Assembly (NCBI RefSeq): GCF_009649075.1
Contig: NZ_CP045737.1
Coordinates: 682,001 to 746,000, forward strand
Direction of reading: 5' to 3'
Source: Aeromicrobium yanjiei
GTDB taxonomy: Bacteria > Actinomycetota > Actinomycetes > Propionibacteriales > Nocardioidaceae
Length of the DNA: 64,000 nt
Part shown: piece by piece, positions 1 through 7,444 of the stretch
Position numbering within the stretch: position 1 is the stretch's first letter
Layout: each line of letters starts with the position of its first letter
Program-made: the position numbers and the translations under genes
The notes under the pieces: model-generated
What the model saw: only the letters and a program-made list of their open reading frames with translations
Database searches by the model: none
Told to the model about the DNA's origin: nothing

Positions 1-14
1 ACCAGAGGGGCCCC

Positions 15-710
15 GTGCGGCTCCAGGGTGCAATGGTGCCCGACAGCACGACCGACCAGCGGCTGCTCGACTCGCGCGGGCCCACCGACTGGGTGCACAC
101 CGACCCGTGGCGGGTCCTGCGCATCCAGGCCGAGTTCATCGAGGGCTTCGGCGCGCTCGCCGAGCTCGGCCCCGCGGTCAGCCTGTTCGGCTCGGCCCGC
201 ACGCAGCCCGACGACCCGATGTACGAGGCAGGACGCCAGATCGCGGCGCAGCTGTGCGGCCACGGCTACGCGATCATCACCGGGGGCGGCCCCGGCGCGA
301 TGGAGGCCGCCAACCGGGGGGCGAGCGAGTGTGGCGGCGTGTCGGTGGGCCTCGGCATCGAGTTGCCCCACGAGCAGGGCATGAACGACTGGGTCGACCT
401 CGGCGTCAACTTCCGCTACTTCTTCGTCCGCAAGACGATGTTCGTCAAGTACGCCCAGGGGTTCGTCGTGCTGCCCGGCGGATTCGGCACGATGGACGAG
501 CTGTTCGAGGCGTTGACGCTCGCGCAGACGGGCAAGGTGACCTCGTTCCCGATCGTGCTGTTCGGCTCGGCCTACTGGGGCGGGCTCGTGGACTGGCTGC
601 GCGCGACGATGGAGACCGACGGCAAGATCACTCCCGGCGACGTGGACATGCTGCACGTCACCGACGACATCGACGAGGCGGTCTCCTACTTCGTCAACCG
701 GGCCGACTGA
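15..710 (+). CDS. LOG-family (TIGR00730) Rossmann-fold protein
   Basis: Predicted cytosolic nucleotide-monophosphate phosphoribohydrolase of the LOG / 'lysine decarboxylase-like' family, which in characterised members releases adenine-type bases from their ribose monophosphates. The 231-residue reading has the two family signatures: a glycine-rich GGGPGAMEAAN stretch near residues 90-100 and PGGFGTMDE near 154-162, with an Arg-Lys pair at about 139-140. The GTG at 15 follows AGAGGGG at a workable distance; an internal ATG at 33 is the alternative, and the frame is open to the window edge, so an upstream start cannot be excluded. The tag glycosylase follows 11 bases downstream and is probably co-transcribed. 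The substrate is not determined by the sequence. Confidence 0.9.
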   Translation: MRLQGAMVPDSTTDQRLLDSRGPTDWVHTDPWRVLRIQAEFIEGFGALAELGPAVSLFGSARTQPDDPMYEAGRQIAAQLCGHGYAIITGGGPGAMEAANRGASECGGVSVGLGIELPHEQGMNDWVDLGVNFRYFFVRKTMFVKYAQGFVVLPGGFGTMDELFEALTLAQTGKVTSFPIVLFGSAYWGGLVDWLRATMETDGKITPGDVDMLHVTDDIDEAVSYFVNRAD

Positions 711-721
711 GGCGCCCATCG

Positions 722-1288
722 ATGGCTGAGCCGACCCCGGTGGTCCGGTGCCCGTGGGGCGAGGACCCTGCGATGACGGCGTACCACGACACCGAGTGGG
801 GCCGTGAGCTGCGCGGGGACCGCGAGCTGTTCGAGCGCATGTCGCTCGAGGCGTTCCAGTCGGGGCTGTCGTGGGCCATCATCTTGCGCAAGCGCGAGCG
901 GTTCCGCGAGGTGTTCGCCGGCTTCGACCCCGAGGTCGTGGCCGGCTTCGGTGAGCCCGACGTGGCCCGGCTGCTCGACGACGCCGGCATCGTCCGCAAC
1001 CGCAGGAAGATCGAGGCGACGATCAGCAACGCACGTACGCTCCTCGCCCTCGACGAGTCGTTCTCAGACCTCTTGTGGTCGTTCGCACCGCCGCCGCGTC
1101 CTGCGCCGACCTCGTTCGCCGACGTGCCGGCCACGACGCCGGAGTCGATCGCGATGGCCAAGACCCTGAAGAAGAAGGGATTTCGGTTCTTCGGCCCGAC
1201 GACGGCCTACGCCTTGATGCAGGCCACCGGGATGGTCAACGACCACCTCGCCGACTGCGTCGCGCGGCCCGCATCCGGCGTCGCGTGA
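722..1288 (+). CDS. tag: DNA-3-methyladenine glycosylase I
   Basis: Base-excision repair enzyme that removes 3-methyladenine from alkylated DNA. The 188-residue protein has the Tag signature from its N-terminus: a Cys-Pro-Trp at about residues 10-12, YHDTEWG near 20-26, then LSWAIILRKRERFREVFAGF in the substrate-pocket helices. The C-terminal NDHLADC supplies the His and Cys that, with the N-terminal Cys and His, bind structural zinc in this family. The ATG lies 11 bases after the upstream stop, which suggests an operon with the LOG-family gene. Length and motifs are normal for an intact family member. Confidence 0.95.
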   Translation: MAEPTPVVRCPWGEDPAMTAYHDTEWGRELRGDRELFERMSLEAFQSGLSWAIILRKRERFREVFAGFDPEVVAGFGEPDVARLLDDAGIVRNRRKIEATISNARTLLALDESFSDLLWSFAPPPRPAPTSFADVPATTPESIAMAKTLKKKGFRFFGPTTAYALMQATGMVNDHLADCVARPASGVA

Positions 1289-1352
1289 CGCTGTGTCGCA
1301 TCCGTCGCCCGCCCTCAGGGCGTGGCTCCGCAAATCCGGCGCCCTGTCGTCC

Positions 1353-1358
1353 TACGAT
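1353..1358 (+). promoter_or_regulatory. -10 box, leaderless promoter of the coiled-coil gene
   Basis: TACGAT followed by exactly six bases and then ATG at 1365. With the usual 6-7 base distance from -10 to start site, transcription would begin at the start codon. No Shine-Dalgarno sequence is present. Confidence 0.5.
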
Positions 1359-1364
1359 CCGAGC

Positions 1365-1959
1365 ATGTCCAACCGGAGGATCCCCCGCTCCCGCCGCGCC
1401 GTCGGCGCCCTCGTCCTGCTCGTCTCGGCCGTCGTCGTCGCCGTGGTCGGGCTCATCGTCGCGACCGTGCCCGTGCCTGGTCGTCGCGACGTCCTACGCG
1501 GTCGTCGCGGGTGGGGTCGCCGCACGTCTGCTGTCCAACGAGATCGCCCAGGTCCGCCGTGACTGGGCGCGCGATCGCGCGACCCTGGCCGACGACAACC
1601 GCAAGATCGCAGTCGTCCGCTCGCGCGAGCACATCGAGTTCGCCGACCAGATGAGCCAGCGCATCAGTCTGCGCGATGCGCAGATCGCGAGCCTTCGCGA
1701 CGCTCTGGTCACCGCCGAGATCGAGCTCGCTCAGGCCCGCGAGCGGGTGTCCGCCGAGCGGGCCCGGCGTGCGGCGCTCGAGGCCGACGTCACCAGCGCG
1801 CGCTCCGACCTGGAGTCGGCGCGGGTCGATCTGCTGGCAGCGCAGGAGGCGCTCGCCGCGAGCGAGTCCGCCGAGGTGCAGGTGCGGGCCGAGCTGCTCG
1901 CGTGGCAGGAAGCCGCGTCCGACGAGAACAAGGCCGGGCACGACCGCAAGCTCGCCTGA
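1365..1959 (+). pseudogene. Membrane-anchored coiled-coil protein, frameshifted
   Basis: The ATG-initiated frame encodes a basic N-terminus and one membrane segment (about residues 12-33, ending VVGLIVATVPV). It then runs into an unrelated Arg-rich frame. The +1 frame from about 1477 continues the expected protein: a second hydrophobic stretch (LVVATSYAVVAGGVAARLL), then a long Glu/Arg/Ala heptad-like coiled coil to the stop at 1957-1959. Removing one C from the CC at 1476-1477 joins the two parts into one protein of about 198 residues. The coding pattern stays clean on both sides, so this is either a very recent mutation or a sequencing error. The order next to tag recalls a mycobacterial hypothetical gene beside tagA. 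Function unknown. Confidence 0.75.
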
Positions 1960-1964
1960 GTCCC

Positions 1965-2771
1965 TCAGCGGCCGGTGAACTCCGGCTTCTCCTTGGCCAG
2001 GAACGCCTTGACCGCGGCCGCGTGGTCCGACGAAGCGGCCGTCAGCGCCATCTTCTGGCCCTCGTGCTGCAGTGACGTCGCCAGGTCGTGCGTCGCGGAG
2101 AAGGCCAGCGAGCGCTTGATGGCGCCGTACGCGAGCGTGGGGCCGTGGGCCAGCTCGTGCGCGAGCGTGGCGACGGCCTCGTCGAATGCGTCGTCGTCCA
2201 CGACCGAGGTCGCGACGCCGATCTCGAGGGCCTCGTCGGCCGAGATGGTGCGCGGGCGCATGAGCAGATCTGTCGCCCGGGTGGTTCCCACCAGACGGGG
2301 GAGGGTCCACGAGGCGCCGGTGTCGCATGAGAACGCGATCGCGGCGAAGGCCGTGTTGAAGCCTGCCGAGCGCGCGACGACGCGGAAGTCCGCGGCGAAC
2401 GCCATCGACGCTCCAGCACCGGCGGCGATCCCGTTCACCGCGGCGATGACCGGCTTGGGCATCGTCGCGATGGCCGTGGCGATCGGGTTGTAGTGGTCCT
2501 CGACGGTGCTCGCGCTGCCGTACGGGTCCTCCTCGCTCGCCATCCCGGCCAGGTGCTCCTGCAGGTCCTGGCCCACGCAGAAGGCCCGTCCGGCGCCCCT
2601 CAGCACCACGCAACGCACCGCGCTGTCAGCCGCTGCCTCGTGCAGGGCGTCGCGGAGCGCGACCTTCGTCGAGAGTGTCAGGCTGTTCATCTCGGCGGGT
2701 CGATCGAGGGCCACGGTCCCGACGCCGTCAGCCACCACGTACCTGATCGGAGAGGCTGTGGGAACGCTCAA
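1965..2771 (-). CDS. Enoyl-CoA hydratase/isomerase, PaaG-like, TTG start
   Basis: Crotonase-superfamily enzyme acting on acyl-CoA thioesters in fatty-acid or aromatic degradation. The 268-residue protein contains the oxyanion-hole segment GRAFCVGQDLQEH (about residues 69-81) and GAGASMAFAADFRVV. A later SCDTGASWTLPRLVG carries the Asp typical of PaaG-type isomerases rather than the Glu pair of classical hydratases. The start is TTG at 2771-2769: it is preceded by AAAGGAG with 6 bases between and gives the family's usual N-terminus, whereas the frame continues upstream only into non-family sequence. The gene is convergent with the coiled-coil gene (5-base gap) and divergent from the DUF3117 gene. 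The exact substrate is unknown. Confidence 0.88.
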   Translation of the reverse strand: MSVPTASPIRYVVADGVGTVALDRPAEMNSLTLSTKVALRDALHEAAADSAVRCVVLRGAGRAFCVGQDLQEHLAGMASEEDPYGSASTVEDHYNPIATAIATMPKPVIAAVNGIAAGAGASMAFAADFRVVARSAGFNTAFAAIAFSCDTGASWTLPRLVGTTRATDLLMRPRTISADEALEIGVATSVVDDDAFDEAVATLAHELAHGPTLAYGAIKRSLAFSATHDLATSLQHEGQKMALTAASSDHAAAVKAFLAKEKPEFTGR

Positions 2772-2876
2772 GGGTGTCTCCTTTGGGACTGCGGTCGAAA
2801 CCGGTCGGGGTATAGGCGATAATGGTAGGCATGCCTTGACCGACGCGGTGGGGGCGCCAGGACGAGAGGGGAACTG

Positions 2877-3038
2877 ATGGCCGCCATGAAGCCACGGACC
2901 GGAGACGGGCCGATGGAGGTCACCAAGGAGGGCCGGTGCATCGTGATGCGGGTCCCTCTCGAAGGTGGGGGACGCCTGGTCGTAGAGCTCAACAACGAGG
3001 AAGCAGCCACACTCGGCGACGCGCTCAAAGCCATCTGA
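2877..3038 (+). CDS. DUF3117 small conserved actinobacterial protein
   Basis: A 53-residue protein starting MAAMKPRTGDGPMEV and ending in an EEAATLGDALKAI helix. This is the near-invariant DUF3117 family found across Actinobacteria, close to tag and sigE in mycobacteria as I recall. It is acidic and glycine-rich with a beta-rich middle, no cysteines and no membrane segment. The ATG at 2877 follows GAGAGGGG. Its stop shares one base with the next start (TGATG at 3036-3040), so the downstream gene is probably translationally coupled. Biochemical function is not established as far as I know. Confidence 0.93.
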   Translation: MAAMKPRTGDGPMEVTKEGRCIVMRVPLEGGGRLVVELNNEEAATLGDALKAI

Positions 3039-3397
3039 TGTACGGGCTGACGGTGCGTTGGTCCTTGACCGACGCACCGAAAGGCACGCTCAAGGCCTTG
3101 CGGGCCTATGTCGAGGACGAGTCGTACGCGAAGTTCGCCGGCCTCGAGGGGCTGCGGTTCAAGACGTGGCGCGCCGTCAAGGGGCAGTGGTTCGAGGGCA
3201 GCTACGTCTTCGTGTCCACAGAGGCCCGTGAGGCGTTCCAGCGCTCGTTCGAGGGGGTGGCCGCGGACTCGGCGGTGTCCCAGCTGATCGGTTCGCCGCC
3301 GGTCACGATCGAGCCCAGCGAGGTCATCGGGGTCGTCCGCGGCCCGGCCGGCTTCCGCAGCTCCGGCCGCTTCGAGCACGCCCCCCACGACGACTGA
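3038..3397 (+). CDS. Hypothetical protein, possible YdhR/ABM-like fold
   Basis: A 119-residue soluble protein translated from an ATG overlapping the DUF3117 stop by one base. The pattern of a short strand ([10 protein letters not shown]), a helix with [13 protein letters not shown], a second strand ([20 protein letters not shown]) and a helix with [12 protein letters not shown] resembles dimeric alpha/beta-barrel proteins of the YdhR or antibiotic-monooxygenase class. No catalytic residue can be assigned with certainty. The last 20 residues look disordered. The gene ends at a 21-bp repeat array. Coupling to DUF3117 suggests a shared role; the fold assignment is tentative. Confidence 0.7.
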   Translation: MYGLTVRWSLTDAPKGTLKALRAYVEDESYAKFAGLEGLRFKTWRAVKGQWFEGSYVFVSTEAREAFQRSFEGVAADSAVSQLIGSPPVTIEPSEVIGVVRGPAGFRSSGRFEHAPHDD

Positions 3398-3409
3398 CCC
3401 ACCCCCACC

Positions 3410-3707
3410 CAACGCTGAGGCGCGCCTCCCGTCCGCCGACGGGAGCCCCGCGTCCGCTGAGGGGAGCCTCCCGTCCGCTGACGGGAGCCTCCCGTCCGCT
3501 GAGGGGAGCCCCGCAGCGCGCCTCGGCTGACGGGAGCCGCGCGTCAGCGGACTGGGAGCGCGCCTCGGCGGGCGGCAGCCGCGCGTCAGCGGACCGTAGC
3601 CGCGCGTCAGCGGACTGGAAGCGCGCGTCAGCGGACGGGAGGCGCGCCTCAGCGGACAGGAGCCGCGCGTCAGCGGACGGGAGGCGCGCCTCAGCGGATG
3701 GGGGCGG
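3410..3707 (+). repeat. 21-bp tandem repeat array with orientation switch
   Basis: This stretch between two convergent genes is almost entirely a 21-bp repeat. Four clear units in one orientation have GTCCGC anchors at 3431, 3452, 3473 and 3494. After a transition at about 3515-3538, eight units run in the opposite orientation, anchored at GCGC in 3539, 3560, 3581, 3602, 3623, 3644, 3665 and 3686. Spacing is exactly 21 throughout. The right-hand core is GCGTCAGCGGACGGGAG; the left-hand unit is its reverse complement with about two changes. Together the halves can fold into a long imperfect hairpin on either strand. There are no unique spacers, so it is not a CRISPR array. Confidence 0.9.
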
Positions 3708-3708
3708 G

Positions 3709-4338
3709 TCAGGTGAGGAGCTGGGCGACGAGGAGTCCGTCGCCCAAGGGGACCAGCATGCTGCGCAGGCGGTCGTCGGTGGCGACGCGCTGCACGACCT
3801 CGCGGATCGCGGTCGTCTCGGGGTCGCGCTGCGACGGATCGGCCACGCGGTCGTGCCACAGCGCGTTGTCGAACGCGATGAGCCCGCCGGGCCGCACGAG
3901 GCGTACGGCCTGCTCGAGGTACTCGCCGTACTCGACCTTGTCGCCGTCGAGGAAGACCAGGTCGTAGCCGGCGTCGGTGAGGCGCGGCATCACGTCGAGG
4001 CCCGCTCCGGCGATGAGCCGGAAGCGCTGCGGGGCGAAGCCCGCCTCGGTGAACGTCTCGCGGGCAAGACGCTGGTGCTCGGCCTCGAGGTCGACCGAGG
4101 TGAGCACCCCGTCGGACTGCATCCCGCGCAGGAGCCACAGCCCCGACACGCCCGTGCCGGTGCCGATCTCGGCGATGGCCTTGGCCTGGATGGCCGAGGC
4201 GAGGAAGGACAGGACGGCACCGCCGCCGGTTCCGATGGGCACCACGCCGACCTCGTCGGCGCGCTGCCGGGCAGCGGCGAGATGGTCGTCCTCGCTCAGG
4301 TGGTCCTCGGCGAACGCCAGGCTGGCTGCGGTGGTGAT
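3709..4338 (-). CDS. O-methyltransferase, apparent ATC start
   Basis: SAM-dependent class I O-methyltransferase of the catechol/caffeoyl-CoA type. Motif I is the [12 protein letters not shown] segment, followed by DLEAEHQ, and the metal and substrate region [13 protein letters not shown] and [13 protein letters not shown]. The family usually begins M-T-T-A-A-S; here the matching codons at 4338 read ATC-ACC-ACC-GCA, preceded by AAGGAG with six bases between. So the natural start position carries ATC instead of ATG (210 codons, 209 residues). The first conventional start is the GTG at 4245, which would remove 31 conserved residues. The gene lies divergent from sigE, as the corresponding methyltransferase does in mycobacteria. 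Substrate unknown. Confidence 0.85.
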   Translation of the reverse strand: MTTAASLAFAEDHLSEDDHLAAARQRADEVGVVPIGTGGGAVLSFLASAIQAKAIAEIGTGTGVSGLWLLRGMQSDGVLTSVDLEAEHQRLARETFTEAGFAPQRFRLIAGAGLDVMPRLTDAGYDLVFLDGDKVEYGEYLEQAVRLVRPGGLIAFDNALWHDRVADPSQRDPETTAIREVVQRVATDDRLRSMLVPLGDGLLVAQLLT

Positions 4339-4417
4339 GGTGGGCTCCTTGGTCGGTGGTGGGTCCAGCCTATCGGCGGGGAGCCCGCGGAAGGGGGAGG
4401 CTCGGACGAGGAAATGG

Positions 4418-4443
4418 GGAACCGTCAGGTGGTTCTGTGCGTT
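4418..4443 (+). promoter_or_regulatory. ECF (SigE-type) autoregulatory promoter
   Basis: GGAACC at 4418-4423 and CGTT at 4440-4443 are separated by 16 bases, matching the -35/-10 pair recognised by SigE/SigW-like ECF factors in Actinobacteria. It lies 31 bases before the sigE ATG at 4474, so SigE probably activates its own gene and that of its anti-sigma factor. Confidence 0.7.
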
Positions 4444-4473
4444 CTCTCAGGTGCAGGGACAACGATCGACACC

Positions 4474-5055
4474 ATGAAGGCAGAAGACGTGGCCACCACG
4501 ACGCTCGAGCGAGCCCCCCAGGACTGGGAAGGGATCGTCAGCGAGCACTCGGCCCGGGTCTACCAGTTGGCCTACCGTCTCACCGGCAATCGTCAGGACG
4601 CCGAGGACCTCACGCAGGACGTCTTCATCCGCGTCTTCCGCTCGCTCGACACGTACGAGCCGGGCAACTTCGGCGGCTGGCTGCACCGCATCACGACCAA
4701 CCTGTTCCTCGACCGTGTACGCCGCAAGTCCCGCCTGCGCATGGACGGCTTCGGCGACGGCGCCGAGGAGCGGCTGCTCAGCGGCGAGGTGCTGCCCGAG
4801 TCCGCGGTGCACGACGCCAACTTCGATCCCGACATCGAGGCCGCCCTCGCGTCGCTCTCGGACGAGTTCCGTGTCGCGGTGGTCCTGTGCGACATCGAGG
4901 GACTGTCCTACGAGGAGATCTCCGACGTGCTGGGGGTCAAGCTCGGCACCGTACGCTCGCGCATCCATCGCGGCCGCACGCAGCTGCGGGAGGCCCTGGC
5001 GCACCGCGCCCCGTCCAAGGGACGCACCCGATTCGTGGGGCCCGTGGGCGTCTGA
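4474..5055 (+). CDS. sigE: ECF RNA polymerase sigma factor SigE
   Basis: Extracytoplasmic-function sigma-70 factor for envelope or oxidative stress. The 193 residues contain region 2 ([23 protein letters not shown]..., about residues 30-95, including the [16 protein letters not shown] core- and -10-contact helix) and region 4 ([23 protein letters not shown] with helix-turn-helix [18 protein letters not shown]). The start gives the expected short N-terminus. The stop overlaps the anti-sigma ATG by one base, indicating coupled synthesis. The upstream ECF-type promoter implies positive autoregulation. Position beside an O-methyltransferase and tatB supports assignment as the SigE orthologue. Confidence 0.93.
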   Translation: MKAEDVATTTLERAPQDWEGIVSEHSARVYQLAYRLTGNRQDAEDLTQDVFIRVFRSLDTYEPGNFGGWLHRITTNLFLDRVRRKSRLRMDGFGDGAEERLLSGEVLPESAVHDANFDPDIEAALASLSDEFRVAVVLCDIEGLSYEEISDVLGVKLGTVRSRIHRGRTQLREALAHRAPSKGRTRFVGPVGV

Positions 5056-5894
5056 TGCCTCACCTGGGTGCCGATGTCGCAGCGTTCGTGGACGGACAGC
5101 TGTCCGACTCCGCGATGCAGGAGGCGTCCGCACATCTGCTGGCCTGTGACGAGTGCGAGCGCGCCGTACGCCAGCAGCGTCTCCTGAAGTCGCGGATGTC
5201 GACGTCAGCAGCGCCCGCGCCGCCGGCCGCGCTGCTCGCCTCCTTGGCCGACCTGGCGTCGGCCCCGCCCCCGAGCGAGGCCTGGTGGGAGCGCCTGGTC
5301 AGGTCCGCACCCTTCCGGTCGGGCCTCGTGCTGGTCGGCGCCGCGATCGCCGTCGTCGCGACCGCGTACGCCGTGGGGACGCCCGATCGTGTCGGCGACG
5401 AGGTGTCCCCCCCGTACGAGCGCTATGTCGCGGAGTTCGCGGGTGCGCCCCGCGCCGAGAGCGGGGGCACGATCACCGCATCGGCCATGAGCGAGCTCAG
5501 CAGCTCGGGGTGGCCGTGCCACGAGACGCTCGCAGGCGATCTTCAGCGCGTGTCGGGCTCCTACGCCGAGGCGGGGGAGGTGATCGCCCTGAGCTACAGC
5601 GACGGACGCTCCTCGCTCGACCTCTTCGAGCAGACCGGGGCGCTCGACCCGTCCGGGCTGGACGACTTCGAGCAGGCACGCCTGGGCGGGTCCGAGGTCT
5701 GGGTGCGCGAGGGCAGTCCGCTGGTCGTGACCTGGGACCGGGACGGCACGGTGTTCACCGTCGTGACCGACGTCGACCGTGAGCGCGTCGCGCGGGCCGT
5801 CGCGGAGCTGCCCAGCATGGGCCAGCAGCCCGGCCCGGTCGACCGGGTGGGCAACGGCCTGACCCGCATGACGTCCTGGCTGGGCGCGGCCTAG
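5055..5894 (+). CDS. Zinc-containing anti-sigma factor (RseA-like)
   Basis: Membrane-anchored regulator expected to hold SigE inactive. The N-terminus has a ZAS zinc motif, HLLACDEC (His-x3-Cys-x2-Cys, about residues 33-40). One transmembrane segment, SGLVLVGAAIAVVATAYAVG, lies near residues 88-107, and about 170 extracytoplasmic residues follow. The protein is 279 residues, longer than the compact RseA of mycobacteria because of the large outer domain, which may sense envelope state. The ATG overlaps the sigE stop. In mycobacteria an htrA protease gene follows; here the next gene is tatB on the other strand, 10 bases away, so that protease gene is missing from this position. Confidence 0.87.
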   Translation: MPHLGADVAAFVDGQLSDSAMQEASAHLLACDECERAVRQQRLLKSRMSTSAAPAPPAALLASLADLASAPPPSEAWWERLVRSAPFRSGLVLVGAAIAVVATAYAVGTPDRVGDEVSPPYERYVAEFAGAPRAESGGTITASAMSELSSSGWPCHETLAGDLQRVSGSYAEAGEVIALSYSDGRSSLDLFEQTGALDPSGLDDFEQARLGGSEVWVREGSPLVVTWDRDGTVFTVVTDVDRERVARAVAELPSMGQQPGPVDRVGNGLTRMTSWLGAA

Positions 5895-5904
5895 ACCCAC
5901 TCGG

Positions 5905-6219
5905 TCAGGTGGACTCGGGGTCGAACGGCGGGATCTCGCCCGGCCGCAGGATCCGGGTCTCCTTGGTCGCCGCAGGCGTCGTGTCCTCGAGGAAGTTGCG
6001 CCGGACGACCTCGCGCGGGTCCAGATCCTTCAGATCCAGCCCGGACAGGTCCTGGCCGATCTCCCGGCCGAGGTCGTTCTTGGCGTTGTCCGCCATCCTG
6101 CGCAGGGTCCGGACGAATCCGCCGGCCTGCTTGGCGAGCTCGGGGAGCTTCTCGGGTCCGAACACGAGCAGGGCGACCACGAGGATCAGGCCGATCTCGG
6201 GCATGCCCATGCCGAACAT
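5905..6219 (-). CDS. tatB: Sec-independent protein translocase subunit TatB
   Basis: Twin-arginine translocation component that recognises folded precursor proteins with TatC. The 104-residue protein starts MFGMGMPEIGLILVVALLVF, a single N-terminal membrane span ending in the conserved FGPEKLPEL hinge. It continues as an amphipathic helix (LAKQAGGFVRTLRRMADNAKN) and an acidic, flexible tail. Length and Glu at position 8 favour TatB over TatA. The start is supported by a -10 hexamer exactly six bases upstream that overlaps the stop of mrp, so tatB has its own leaderless promoter even though mrp runs into it on the same strand. Confidence 0.9.
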   Translation of the reverse strand: MFGMGMPEIGLILVVALLVFGPEKLPELAKQAGGFVRTLRRMADNAKNDLGREIGQDLSGLDLKDLDPREVVRRNFLEDTTPAATKETRILRPGEIPPFDPEST

Positions 6220-6225
6220 GGTGGG

Positions 6226-6231
6226 AGCCTA
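6226..6231 (-). promoter_or_regulatory. -10 box, leaderless promoter of tatB
   Basis: On the minus strand TAGGCT is followed by CCCACC and the tatB ATG. The first three bases of the box are also the TAG stop of mrp. Confidence 0.5.
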
Positions 6232-7368
6232 CAGGCGGCCGGCAGGTGCCAGGCCCAGCTGCATGCCGGCCAGGCCGCGCGAGCGTCCGCTGAGCTGGTC
6301 GGCGATGCCCTGAAGGATCTTGGCCGACTCCGAGTCCGGATCGGACATGACGATCGGGTCGCCGACGTCGCCGCCCTCACGGAGCGTCTGGTCGAGCGGG
6401 ATCTGGCCCAGCATCGGGACGTCGTAGCCGAAGCGGCCGCTGAGCGTCTCGGCGACCTTGGCCGCACCGCCGGAACCGAAGATCTCCATGCGCTCGCCGC
6501 CGGGGACCTGCAGGTAGGACATGTTCTCGATGACACCGACCACGCGCTGGTGCATCATCGAGGCCATCGTGCCGGCGCGCTCGGCCACGTCGGCCGCGGC
6601 AGGCTGGGGGGTCGTCACGACGACGACCTCGGCGTTGGGCAGGTGCTGGCCCAGGCTGATCGCCATGTCGCCGGTACCCGGGGGGAGGTCGAGCAGCAGG
6701 GCGTCGAGATCGCCCCAGTAGACGTCGCTCAGCATCTGCACGAGCGCACGGTCGAGCATCGGGCCGCGCCATGCGACGACCTGGTCCTTGCGGGGCTTGA
6801 GCATGCCGATGCTGATGACCTTGAGGCCCTTGATCGGGACCGGCATGATCATGTCCTCGACCTGGGTCGGGCGGATGTCGCCGACGCCGAGCATGTCGGG
6901 GATCGAGTGGCCGTAGATGTCGGCGTCGACGATGCCGACCTTGAGCCCGCGACGCACCATCGCGAGGGCCAGGTTGACCGTGACGGTCGACTTGCCGACA
7001 CCGCCCTTGCCCGATGCGATTGCATAGACCTTGGTCAGCGAGCCGGGCTGTGCGAACGGCACCTCGCGCTCGGCGCGACCGCCGCGCAGCATCGCCTGCA
7101 TGTCCTTGCGCTGCTCATCGGTCATCACGCCCATGTCGACCACGACGCCGTACGCCGGCGCGACCGCGGCGACCGCAGCGGTGATGTCGCGGGTCAGGGT
7201 GTCCTTGAGGGGGCAGCCGGAGACCGTCAACAGGAGGCGGACGGTGATCTGCGCTTCCTCGATCGTGATCGTGTCGACCATGCCGAGCTCGGTGATGGGA
7301 CGCTTGATCTCGGGATCGTTGACCGTGCCGAGCGCGGCGCGGATCTGTTCTTCGGTGACGACTGCCAT
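6229..7368 (-). CDS. mrp: Mrp/NBP35-family iron-sulfur cluster carrier ATPase
   Basis: Soluble P-loop ATPase that carries and transfers Fe-S clusters. An N-terminal MIP18/DUF59 domain (about residues 1-95, with SGCPLKDTL) precedes a ParA/MinD-type ATPase. The deviant Walker A is ASGKGGVGKST at about 118-128, followed by DADIYGHS and the LLLDLPPGTGD switch. The C-terminal CPxC pair that ligates the bridging cluster in many homologues is absent: the segment reads NMSYLQVPGGERMEIFG. As I recall this is common in actinobacterial members, so cluster binding may rely on the DUF59 cysteine. The start at 7368 gives 379 residues and sits six bases after a TACGAT box. Confidence 0.92.
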   Translation of the reverse strand: MAVVTEEQIRAALGTVNDPEIKRPITELGMVDTITIEEAQITVRLLLTVSGCPLKDTLTRDITAAVAAVAPAYGVVVDMGVMTDEQRKDMQAMLRGGRAEREVPFAQPGSLTKVYAIASGKGGVGKSTVTVNLALAMVRRGLKVGIVDADIYGHSIPDMLGVGDIRPTQVEDMIMPVPIKGLKVISIGMLKPRKDQVVAWRGPMLDRALVQMLSDVYWGDLDALLLDLPPGTGDMAISLGQHLPNAEVVVVTTPQPAAADVAERAGTMASMMHQRVVGVIENMSYLQVPGGERMEIFGSGGAAKVAETLSGRFGYDVPMLGQIPLDQTLREGGDVGDPIVMSDPDSESAKILQGIADQLSGRSRGLAGMQLGLAPAGRL

Positions 7369-7374
7369 GTCCCC

Positions 7375-7380
7375 ATCGTA
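7375..7380 (-). promoter_or_regulatory. -10 box, leaderless promoter of mrp
   Basis: Minus-strand TACGAT, then GGGGAC, then the mrp ATG at 7368. Without a ribosome site this arrangement favours a leaderless message. Confidence 0.5.
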
Positions 7381-7444
7381 CGGGGGGTATGGCAACCGGA
7401 CGGGTGAGTGTGACCTAACAGGTCTGCACTGCGACGATGGACGT

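Noticed and set aside
3410-3707. CRISPR array
   Set aside because: Units abut without unique spacers, the orientation reverses within the array and no cas gene is present.
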